From contig JACPLM010000024.1 in assembly GCA_016186525.1 (NCBI GenBank), positions 1 through 8,174 on the forward strand: a DNA stretch of 8,174 bases, in the 5' to 3' direction. Made by a program: the position numbers and the translations under genes. Under the pieces are notes generated by a model, which worked only from the letters and a program-made list of their open reading frames with translations, searched no databases and had not been told where the DNA came from. How positions within the stretch are numbered: the first letter of the stretch is position 1; the number at the start of each line of letters is the position of its first letter. Positions 1 through 5,368 of the stretch are shown here, one piece after another. Source of the DNA: Candidatus Nealsoniibacteriota bacterium. GTDB taxonomy: Bacteria; Patescibacteriota; Minisyncoccia; Minisyncoccales; MHMH01.

Positions 1-135
1 CCCTGAAAACAAATAAGCGTGGGAAATCATCCCTGAAGATACGGCATTGGCCAAAGTTTGAACCACATGCTCTTGTCCCGCAATTTCAGCAAAAGTTTTT
101 GGCCTATATTTTCTGTATAGAACTAGGTTCTGCAT
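1..135 (-). CDS. dnaX: DNA polymerase III subunit gamma/tau, N-terminal 45 residues (partial, runs off the left edge)
   Basis: The reverse strand from 135 to 1 is open for exactly 45 codons and begins MQNLVLYRKYRPKTFAEIAG, then QEHVVQTLAN and ends at AYLFSG. The YRKYRPKTF..I.GQEHVV..L start is the hallmark of DnaX, the clamp-loader ATPase of the replicative polymerase; the next residues would be the Walker A loop, which lies outside the window. The ATG at 135-133 is chosen because an in-frame TAG lies just upstream and the family normally starts a few residues before YRKYRP. No Shine-Dalgarno sequence is seen before it. The start lies 32 nt inside the upstream gtrA-like gene in another frame, so translation is probably coupled to that gene and transcription probably comes from its promoter. 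The identity is secure; only the exact start and everything beyond residue 45 are uncertain. Confidence 0.93.
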   Translation of the reverse strand, partial: MQNLVLYRKYRPKTFAEIAGQEHVVQTLANAVSSGMISHAYLFSG

Positions 136-553
136 GTTTAAACACTATAAACTTATATCCTAAAAAATTCCAAGTCATAGCGGCGAAAGTCGCGCAAATA
201 GCTCCGACATTGGCCCAAAGCTTATCTCCTATGCCCAATTGCGGGCCGATTATATTGACCACCAAAGAAGCCACCCCGACATTTATGCCAAAACCGACAA
301 AACTCACAATAAAAAATTGGGTAAATTCCTTTCTGGCTGTCGCCCCTCCTTGGCCCTTGAAAGTCCAAAACTTGTTTAAAAAATAGCTGTTTATCACGGC
401 CACCGTAAAACTAACGCCCTTAAAAGCGGAGTAAGCAAAACCAGTCGAGATCCCTGATGTAAAAATCAAAAGATTCAATACTCCCAAATCAACTAAGGTA
501 TTTAATGCGCCGACTAAAACGAATTTGATTGCTTGTTTGATTGTTGTATTCAT
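104..553 (-). CDS. GtrA-like four-helix membrane protein
   Basis: This 149-residue protein matches the GtrA family (PF04138), small integral membrane proteins thought to help move or hold polyprenyl-phosphate-linked sugars during glycosylation of surface polymers. Visible marks are KFVLVGALNTLVD (10-22) in the first helix, NSYFLNKFWTF (55-65) after the second, and NFLGYKFIVF (129-138) at the end of the fourth. Four hydrophobic segments lie near residues 9-31, 37-58, 78-101 and 111-134, the usual topology and length. The basic loop at 66-76 is probably cytoplasmic. The start at 553 has no SD but sits exactly six bases after an extended -10 element, so the mRNA is probably leaderless. The last 10 codons overlap the start of dnaX. 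No glycosyltransferase is next to it here, so its substrate cannot be inferred; the family call is good, the role only general. Confidence 0.88.
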   Translation of the reverse strand: MNTTIKQAIKFVLVGALNTLVDLGVLNLLIFTSGISTGFAYSAFKGVSFTVAVINSYFLNKFWTFKGQGGATARKEFTQFFIVSFVGFGINVGVASLVVNIIGPQLGIGDKLWANVGAICATFAAMTWNFLGYKFIVFKHAEPSSIQKI

Positions 554-588
554 TCTGTTATTTTATCACCAAAAATGTTAAAATACAA
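553..588 (-). promoter_or_regulatory. Promoter of gtrA-like gene (and dnaX), predicted leaderless
   Basis: Read on the minus strand, a -35-like TTGTAT (588-583), a 17-nt spacer and an extended -10 TGaTAAAAT (568-560) are followed by AACAGA and then the ATG. The expected +1 is the A of the start codon at 553. The -35 overlaps the -10 of the divergent cysS promoter. This is a motif match only, with no expression data. Confidence 0.6.
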
Positions 589-591
589 TCG
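576..591 (+). promoter_or_regulatory. Extended -10 promoter of cysS, predicted near-leaderless
   Basis: TGtTAAAAT (576-584) is a full extended -10 motif. Seven bases (ACAATCG) separate it from the ATG at 592, so the transcript should begin at 591 or 592. No good -35 is found at the right distance, which is acceptable for an extended -10. No SD sequence precedes cysS, in agreement with a leaderless start. Confidence 0.55.
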
Positions 592-1971
592 ATGATTAAA
601 ATTTATAACACCCTATCGCGCAAAAAAGAGACACTAAAGCCCCTCGATAATGCTCGGGGCAAAAAGCTAAAGCTTTTTGTCTGCGGTCCTACAGTTTATG
701 ATTCAGCCCACATAGGGCACGCCAGAACCTATTTGGCTTTTGATATGATTGTAAAATACCTGAAAGAAAAGGATTACGATGTTTTTTATTTGCAGAATAT
801 TACCGACCTTGACGATAAAATTATAAACAGAGCGAGGGAATCTAAAATTTTTTGGAAGGATTTAACTAAGAAATTTGAGAAAGCATATCTGCAGGATATG
901 AAAGCCCTGAAGATTAACAGCGTTTCCAAGTATGCCAGGGCTACGGATTACATTAAAGAGATTATCGGCCAAACAAAAAAACTTTTGAAAAAGGAATTTG
1001 CCTACCAAATAGAAGACGGGGTCTATTACAATATTTCTAAATTTAAAGATTACGGAAAATTATCGCATAGGACGGTTTTGCAGGCCGAAGATGCCGTCTC
1101 GCGGATTGACGAAGCTAAAGATAAAAGAAATAAAGGAGATTTTGCTCTTTGGAAGTTTTCTAAATCAGACGAACCCAGCTGGTCAAGCCCCTGGGGCCAA
1201 GGGCGGCCCGGCTGGCACATTGAGGATACCGCTATTACCGAGAAATTTTTTGGCGCCCAGTATGACATCCACGGCGGAGCGAGAGATTTAATATTCCCCC
1301 ACCACGAAGCTGAAATTTCCCAAATGGAAGCTATTTCCGGCAAAAAACCCTTAGCCAAATACTGGCTGCATACAGGATTTCTGACGGTCAACAACCAAAA
1401 AATGTCCAAATCGCTGGGAAACTTCATAACTATCAATGATTTTATAAATAAACATTCGGCAAGAGTTCTCCGATTTTTAGTTTTAAAAAACCACTACCGC
1501 TCCCCCATTGATTACAGCGAAAATGCGGTTTTGCAGGCGAAAAGAGAACTGGAAAGGATTGACGAATTCGTCGGATATTTGGGATGTCCGACATCCCCCA
1601 AAATTAAGGGGGATGTCGGACATCCAGATATTAAGCAATTTCAAAAACGATTTGAAGCGGCCATGGAAGATGACTTTAACGCGCCCAAAGCCGTGGCAGT
1701 AATTTTTGAACTAATGCGCCAAAGAGATGTTTTAAACGCAAAAGATGTATTAGAATTTTTGAAGCAAATTGATAAATTCTTCAACTTTATCTTCTGGCCT
1801 AAAGTAAAAGAAAAAATTCCTCAAGAGATTATTAATTTAGCCGAAAAGCGGGAAAATTACAGAAAAGAAAAAAACTGGCAGAAAGCCGATGAAATAAGAA
1901 AAGAAATGACGAAACTCGGCTGGCTGGCGGAAGATGCAAAAGAAGGGCCAAATTTGAAAAAAATAAAGTAA
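592..1971 (+). CDS. cysS: Cysteinyl-tRNA synthetase
   Basis: This 459-residue class I synthetase charges tRNA-Cys with cysteine in the cytoplasm. It has the normal family length (about 460 in E. coli). Seen in order: MIKIYNTLSR start, CGPTVYD with zinc ligand C31, HIGH motif H40-H43, NITDLDDKI (69-78), the GRPGWHIED block (204-212), FPHHEAEI (235-242, H237 and E241 expected zinc ligands), and KMSKS at 270-274, followed by the helical anticodon-binding part. The fourth expected zinc ligand, Cys209 in E. coli, is Asp212 here. The start at 592 is preferred over a TTG extension to 541 because homology begins at MIKIYNTL and the longer form would run through the promoter. Two palindromes lie inside the gene, at 639-660 and 1582-1625; the second encodes residues 331-345 in the variable linker before the anticodon domain. 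Nineteen bases separate it from dnaB, which has its own promoter. Confidence 0.97.
   Translation: MIKIYNTLSRKKETLKPLDNARGKKLKLFVCGPTVYDSAHIGHARTYLAFDMIVKYLKEKDYDVFYLQNITDLDDKIINRARESKIFWKDLTKKFEKAYLQDMKALKINSVSKYARATDYIKEIIGQTKKLLKKEFAYQIEDGVYYNISKFKDYGKLSHRTVLQAEDAVSRIDEAKDKRNKGDFALWKFSKSDEPSWSSPWGQGRPGWHIEDTAITEKFFGAQYDIHGGARDLIFPHHEAEISQMEAISGKKPLAKYWLHTGFLTVNNQKMSKSLGNFITINDFINKHSARVLRFLVLKNHYRSPIDYSENAVLQAKRELERIDEFVGYLGCPTSPKIKGDVGHPDIKQFQKRFEAAMEDDFNAPKAVAVIFELMRQRDVLNAKDVLEFLKQIDKFFNFIFWPKVKEKIPQEIINLAEKRENYRKEKNWQKADEIRKEMTKLGWLAEDAKEGPNLKKIK
639..660. repeat. Small palindromic motif in 5' part of cysS
   Basis: GCCCC (639-643) and GGGGC (656-660) can pair, and the interior reads CCCTCGATAA...CTCGGG. 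The same two blocks, with one base fewer between them, form the core of the terminator at 5332-5364. The motif encodes residues around PLDNARG in cysS, where the protein appears about three residues longer than E. coli CysRS between FKP and the VCG block. It may be a member of a dispersed short palindrome family. Confidence 0.45.
661..678. repeat. AT-rich inverted repeat directly after the 639-660 motif
   Basis: AAAAAGCT (661-668) and AGCTTTTT (671-678) are perfect 8-nt arms around a 2-nt loop. The repeat lies within cysS codons for KKLKLF. With the GC-rich hairpin just before it, it could slow polymerase early in the gene, but the stem is weak and it may be chance in lysine-rich coding DNA. 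Confidence 0.3.
1582..1625. repeat. Perfect 18-bp inverted repeat inserted in frame in cysS
   Basis: The left arm (1582-1599, beginning GGATGTCCGACATCC and ending CCC) is an exact reverse complement of the right arm at 1608-1625, with an 8-nt loop AAAATTAA (1600-1607). Each arm is itself nearly palindromic (GGATGTC, one central base, GACATCC). It encodes residues 331-345 (GCPTSPKIKGDVGHP) in the linker between the catalytic and anticodon domains, a region that varies in length in this family. The size, symmetry and tolerated position resemble REP-like or Rickettsia-type palindromic elements that insert within genes without breaking the frame. Confidence 0.85.
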
Positions 1972-1989
1972 TATCCTATACTAACTAAG
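1954..1989 (+). promoter_or_regulatory. Promoter of dnaB-recR, predicted near-leaderless
   Basis: TTGAAA (1954-1959), a 17-nt spacer and TATACT (1977-1982) make a near-consensus sigma70 promoter. The -35 lies in the last codons of cysS and eight bases separate the -10 from the dnaB ATG at 1991, so the transcript should start at about 1989-1991. There is no SD sequence before dnaB. Confidence 0.65.
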
Positions 1990-1990
1990 T

Positions 1991-3349
1991 ATGAGTATGG
2001 AAACTCCGGACAAAATTCCTCCGCAAAATGTTGAAGCTGAAAAATCTCTTTTGGGCTCTTTGATGTTGGACAAAGATGCCATTATAAAAGTGGTTGATTT
2101 TTTGCAGCCGCGCGACTTTTACAAGGGCGTTCACCATGAAATTTATTCTGCCATGCAGAATCTCTTTGAAAGAAGAGAGCCGATTGACCTGCTTTCCGTT
2201 TCGGCTCGGCTTAAAGAGGTGAAAAAACTTGGGGAAATCGGAGGCAATGCTTACTTGACTGAACTTATCAATACCGTTCCTACTGCCGCCCATGTCTTGA
2301 ATTACGCCAAAATCGTCCAAAAGAAAAGAATTCTCCGCGACTTGATAGAATCTTCTTATGACATAGGATTGATGGGTTACAATGAAAATGAAGAAGTTGA
2401 TGAATTGCTGGACCAAGCCGAAAAAAAAATATTCAGCATCACTCAAAAATCTCTCAACCAAAATTTCATTTCCCTTAAAGACACTCTTGGGGAAGCTTTT
2501 GAAAGAATAGACAAGCTTTCCAAATACGAAGGAGCGCTCAGGGGCCTGCCGACAGGCTTTGCGGATTTAGACAGCAAACTGGCCGGCCTTCAAAAATCGG
2601 ACTTGATTATTTTAGCCGCCAGGCCATCTATGGGAAAATCGGCCATGGCCGTGGACATAGCCAGAAATGTATCTGCCCAAACGAAATTGCCTGTAGGAAT
2701 TTTCAGTTTGGAAATGTCGCAAGACCAAATCGTTGACCGTTTGATTTCAGCGCAATCTGGAGTGGATTCGTGGAAAATAAGAACGGGGAAGCTTTCCAGC
2801 TCCGGAGACAATAATGATTTTACCAAAATCCAGCAGGCGCTAAGCGACCTTTCAGAGTGCCCCATCTACATTGATGACGCCGCAACTTCCAATATTCTGC
2901 AAATGAGGGCAATGGCAAGGCGCCTGCAGGCGGAAAAAGGCCTCGGCCTGCTTATTATTGATTATTTGCAATTAATGGAGCCCAGAAACTCTAATGCCGG
3001 AGAAGTCCAGCAGGTTACCGAAATCTCAAGGTCGCTGAAAAGTTTGGCCAGAGAATTGGAAGTCCCCGTACTGGCCCTTTCCCAATTATCCAGAGCTGTA
3101 GAAGCCAGAATTCCGCCACGTCCGAGGTTAGCCGACCTTAGACAAAGCGGAAGTCTGGAGCAGGATGCGGATGTTGTGCTTTTTATTTATAGGGAGAAAG
3201 AAAGGGGCCAAGATATCCCAAGCAGCGTGGCTGAAATCATAGTCGCCAAGCACCGCAACGGGCCTACAGGTTCGGTCAAACTGTATTTTGACGAACAAAG
3301 AATGACTTTTAAAAACCTGGACAAAGCCCACGTAGACGAAGATTTTTAA
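1991..3349 (+). CDS. dnaB: Replicative DNA helicase DnaB
   Basis: This 452-residue protein is the hexameric helicase that unwinds DNA ahead of the replisome. The N-terminal domain starts with PPQNVEAEKSLLGSLM (10-25), the usual DnaB opening, and ends near residue 150. After the linker, GLPTGFADLD (185-194) opens the RecA-like ATPase domain: Walker A ARPSMGKS (210-217, K216), catalytic Glu in SLEM (E241), Walker B LLIIDYLQL (320-328, D324), the sensor block LSQLSR (363-368), the L2 region ADLRQSGSLEQDAD (381-394) and the KHRNGPTG block (420-427) carrying the Arg/Lys finger. Length is normal and no intein interrupts it. A second ATG two codons in (1997) could also be used. It has a good promoter of its own and is followed after one base by recR, so the two are almost surely one transcript. 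Confidence 0.98.
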   Translation: MSMETPDKIPPQNVEAEKSLLGSLMLDKDAIIKVVDFLQPRDFYKGVHHEIYSAMQNLFERREPIDLLSVSARLKEVKKLGEIGGNAYLTELINTVPTAAHVLNYAKIVQKKRILRDLIESSYDIGLMGYNENEEVDELLDQAEKKIFSITQKSLNQNFISLKDTLGEAFERIDKLSKYEGALRGLPTGFADLDSKLAGLQKSDLIILAARPSMGKSAMAVDIARNVSAQTKLPVGIFSLEMSQDQIVDRLISAQSGVDSWKIRTGKLSSSGDNNDFTKIQQALSDLSECPIYIDDAATSNILQMRAMARRLQAEKGLGLLIIDYLQLMEPRNSNAGEVQQVTEISRSLKSLARELEVPVLALSQLSRAVEARIPPRPRLADLRQSGSLEQDADVVLFIYREKERGQDIPSSVAEIIVAKHRNGPTGSVKLYFDEQRMTFKNLDKAHVDEDF

Positions 3350-3350
3350 A

Positions 3351-3947
3351 ATGGCGTATCCTGAACCAATCCAAAAATTAATTGAGCAGTTTTCCAAATT
3401 TCCCACGGTAGGCCCTCGGACAGCCGCCCGTTTTGTTTTTTATCTGCTGAAACTGCCAAAAAGCGAAACGGAAGAATTATTAAAATCAATCTCTCAATTG
3501 AAAGAAGAAATAAAACTTTGCCCGTTTTGTTTCAAACCCTTCAGGTCAGATGAAAACTTATGCGAAATTTGTTCTAATCCGAGTAGGGACAAGAGCATCA
3601 TCTGCGTCGTAGAAAAAGAAACTGATTTGGAAAGCATTGAAAATATAAAAAAATACCGCGGCAGGTATTTTATCTTAGGGGGAAACGTTTCCCGATTAAG
3701 GCAGGAAGATATCAAAAAACTAAGAACGGAGGAACTTTTAGAGAGAGTTAAGATTCCGGAAATTCAAGAAATAATTATTGCCACTAACTCTACCGCAGAA
3801 GGCGAAGCTACGGCCTTATACATCGAGAGATTATTAAAACCCTTAAATAAAAAACTTTCTCGCCTCGGCAGAGGCCTGCCCGTCGGCTCCGAACTCGAAT
3901 ACGCCGACGAAGAAACTTTAAGCTCGGCTCTTGATAATAGGAAATAA
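3351..3947 (+). CDS. recR: Recombination mediator protein RecR
   Basis: This 198-residue protein belongs to the RecFOR pathway, which loads RecA at single-strand gaps. It shows the helix-hairpin-helix region FPTVGPRTAARFVFYLL (17-33), a four-cysteine zinc site (C57, C60, C71, C74), then SNPSRDKSIICVVEKETDLE (75-94) at the start of the Toprim domain, ATNSTAEGEATALYI (144-158), and the C-terminal GRGLPVGSELEYADEETL (173-190). Length is normal. The start is one base after the dnaB stop (TAAaATG) and has no SD, so translation is probably by coupling to dnaB. In many bacteria recR follows dnaX; here it follows dnaB, while dnaX is about 3 kb away on the other strand. The stop codon is inside the shared terminator palindrome. 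Neither recO nor recF is in the window. Confidence 0.97.
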   Translation: MAYPEPIQKLIEQFSKFPTVGPRTAARFVFYLLKLPKSETEELLKSISQLKEEIKLCPFCFKPFRSDENLCEICSNPSRDKSIICVVEKETDLESIENIKKYRGRYFILGGNVSRLRQEDIKKLRTEELLERVKIPEIQEIIIATNSTAEGEATALYIERLLKPLNKKLSRLGRGLPVGSELEYADEETLSSALDNRK

Positions 3948-3970
3948 TCCCGCCATGGCGGGATTATTTC
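3941..3970. terminator. Bidirectional terminator between convergent recR and rplU
   Basis: The 30-bp stretch is a perfect palindrome with half-site GAAATAATCCCGCCA, able to form a GC-rich stem flanked by AT-rich pairs. Both stop codons, TAA at 3945-3947 for recR and TAA at 3966-3964 for rplU, lie inside it at mirror positions. The 3' side in each direction is T-rich (ATTATTTC), so it can act as an intrinsic terminator for both genes. The tail is shorter in pure T than classical terminators. Confidence 0.8.
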
Positions 3971-4278
3971 ATTTCAAGAGAAGTGATTTCCACTTCGGTG
4001 AAGAGCTGGCGGTGGCCCTTTTTGACTGCGGTGCGTTTCTTGGCCTTGTATTTAAAAGCAATGACTTTATCCCCTTTTCCATGCCCCAGAACCTTGCCCA
4101 AAACCTTGGCGCCTGCAACTAAAGGAGAGCCGATTTCAAGATGATTGCTCTTCTCCAATAACAAAACTTCATTGAAAGTTATTTCCGAACCCTCTTTCTT
4201 ATCTAATTTCTCTATTTCTATTTTTTGCCCGGGAGCAACAATATACTGCTTGCCCCCGGTTTTAATGACTGCCAACAT
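3964..4278 (-). CDS. rplU: Large ribosomal subunit protein bL21
   Basis: This 104-residue protein is bL21, which binds 23S rRNA in the large subunit. The N-terminus MLAVIKTGGKQYIVAPGQKI (1-20) is diagnostic, followed by the beta-barrel core with EVLLLE (37-42), the GAKVLGKVLGHGKGDKVIAF block (56-75), and the basic C-terminal signature YKAKKRTAVKKGHRQLFTEV (77-96). Length is typical. bL21 is usually followed by rpmA (bL27) and often obg; here the next gene downstream is the convergent recR, so that pairing is lost. A strong promoter overlaps the end of rmuC, and the ATG is seven bases after the -10, so a leaderless mRNA is expected. A share of transcripts may also come from rmuC 18 bp upstream. 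Its stop codon lies in the shared terminator. Confidence 0.97.
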   Translation of the reverse strand: MLAVIKTGGKQYIVAPGQKIEIEKLDKKEGSEITFNEVLLLEKSNHLEIGSPLVAGAKVLGKVLGHGKGDKVIAFKYKAKKRTAVKKGHRQLFTEVEITSLEMK

Positions 4279-4314
4279 AGTTTATAATATAGCAAATTAC
4301 TTTTCACCCGTCAA
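4279..4314 (-). promoter_or_regulatory. Promoter of rplU, predicted near-leaderless
   Basis: On the minus strand TTGACG (4314-4309), a 17-nt spacer and TATATT (4291-4286) precede ATAAACT and the ATG at 4278. The -35 matches consensus at five of six bases and the spacing is ideal. The expected +1 is 4279 or 4278. The promoter begins in the last codons of rmuC, so rplU can be expressed apart from it. Confidence 0.7.
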
Positions 4315-5301
4315 CTGTTTGGCCTCCTTTATATCCTCCAGTTTTTCCACTTTATCGTCAAGTATAGAGAGCCGTTTTTCTGAAGAATCAAAAGCTGATT
4401 TAGCGTTGTTCAAATGACTTCCGAGCTTCCTGAAATCATCCATAAGCTTTTGGGCGTCCTGATGGACCCGCCCCAATTTTTTAAGTATTTCCTGGGTGCG
4501 CTTGGAAATTTGCACATCTTTAAACCAATGCTCAATAGTTCTTAAGTCTTTGTATATGCCATTTGGCGAAGTTAGAATGATATGTTTTGACCAGGCAAAA
4601 GACGCTATATCCGTTTCCCTGCCGAGATTATGGATTATCTCGTAATAAATGGCTTCGGCCGGAATATACATAAAAGCATAATCCAAAGTCCCCTCTGAAG
4701 GCAAAATATACTTTGCGGCAATATCGTTTATCTTGAATTTCACGTCTTCAAGGAAATTCTTTTTGTAAAAATTCTTCTCGGTTTCGGAAGCAGCATTAAC
4801 CATCTTCTCAAAATTTTCAGATGGAAATTTGGAATCGATCGGCAAAAGCTTGCCGTTGGGCAGTTTTAAAACCGCGTCAACCTGCTCATTTGTAGAAAAT
4901 AAATACTGCATTTTATAAAGCTCTTGAGGAAAGTGCTGAGAAAGAATATGTTCCAGACTCGCCTCGCCCCATTGGCCTCTCAATTTCGGCGATTTGAATA
5001 TTTCCTGGAAAGTGGAAACATCTTTAACGGTATCCTGAACCTGCTTTAAATCCTCCCTTATTCTGGTCGCTTCCTGAGTAAAAGAGCGCATTTGGTCGTT
5101 CATGGCCTTGGAGGTGCCTACCTGGCTTTCGCGGATTTCTTTTAACTGGCTGATCATCAAATCGGTCATCCGCCTTTCCAAATCCCTTATAGCTTCGGTT
5201 TGTTTCTCATCGGTTTTCGATTTCTTGCTTAAAAAAATAAATGCTGCGGCTATTATTGCAGCAACAATAAAAAATACTGAAATTAAAAACAAATCTGGCA
5301 T
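4297..5301 (-). CDS. rmuC: RmuC family DNA recombination protein
   Basis: This 334-residue protein is an RmuC-family member (PF02646). Residues 4-24 form one hydrophobic N-terminal anchor, residues 30-98 are a charged helical stretch likely to be coiled coil, and the core domain follows: SPKLRGQWGEASLEHIL (104-120), DAVLKLPNGKLLPIDSKFP (142-160), TLDYAFMYIPAEAIYYE (205-221) and TSPNGIY (244-250). D142, D156 and K158 fit a PD-(D/E)XK-like nuclease core. The tail (about 265-325) is again helical and charged. In E. coli rmuC affects inversions at short inverted repeats; the biochemical activity is poorly defined. It starts right after an extended -10 element, without SD, and is followed 18 bp later by rplU. 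The family call is firm; the function in this organism is inferred. Confidence 0.93.
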   Translation of the reverse strand: MPDLFLISVFFIVAAIIAAAFIFLSKKSKTDEKQTEAIRDLERRMTDLMISQLKEIRESQVGTSKAMNDQMRSFTQEATRIREDLKQVQDTVKDVSTFQEIFKSPKLRGQWGEASLEHILSQHFPQELYKMQYLFSTNEQVDAVLKLPNGKLLPIDSKFPSENFEKMVNAASETEKNFYKKNFLEDVKFKINDIAAKYILPSEGTLDYAFMYIPAEAIYYEIIHNLGRETDIASFAWSKHIILTSPNGIYKDLRTIEHWFKDVQISKRTQEILKKLGRVHQDAQKLMDDFRKLGSHLNNAKSAFDSSEKRLSILDDKVEKLEDIKEAKQLTGEK

Positions 5302-5316
5302 TAATCTATATTAACA
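5302..5316 (-). promoter_or_regulatory. Extended -10 promoter of rmuC, predicted leaderless
   Basis: On the minus strand TGtTAATAT (5316-5308) is an extended -10 element. Six bases (AGATTA) separate it from the ATG, putting the predicted +1 exactly on the A at 5301. No convincing -35 is seen at 16-18 nt. It lies just past the terminator of the preceding block, as expected for a new transcription unit. Confidence 0.55.
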
Positions 5317-5331
5317 TTTTTAAGACCAAAG

Positions 5332-5364
5332 AAAAGAGTCCCTCGATAAACTCGGGACTCTTTT
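5332..5364 (-). terminator. Intrinsic terminator after prs
   Basis: Perfect 11-nt arms AAAAGAGTCCC (5332-5342) and GGGACTCTTTT (5354-5364) surround an 11-nt loop. On the minus strand the stem follows the prs stop by four bases and is followed by TTTTCTTT, a good U-rich tail. The core CCCTCGATAAaCTCGGG is shared with the motif at 639-660 in cysS. Confidence 0.85.
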
Positions 5365-5368
5365 GAAA

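Noticed and set aside
541..591. Upstream extension of cysS with a TTG start at 541
   Set aside because: It would run through the divergent promoter region and add 17 residues with no family counterpart; CysRS proteins start at the MIKIYNTL equivalent encoded from 592.
1050..1436. Long reverse-strand open frame opposite cysS
   Set aside because: Its translation is the antisense of conserved CysRS motifs (HIGG, FPHHE, KMSKS region) and has no recognisable family features or start signals.
1985..2461. 158-codon reverse-strand open frame opposite dnaB
   Set aside because: It lies opposite the conserved DnaB N-terminal domain, has no domain signature, and its presence follows from the codon usage of the sense gene.
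3931..4122. Small forward frame across the recR end and opposite rplU
   Set aside because: It starts in the recR tail, runs through the terminator palindrome and is antisense to bL21; no independent support.
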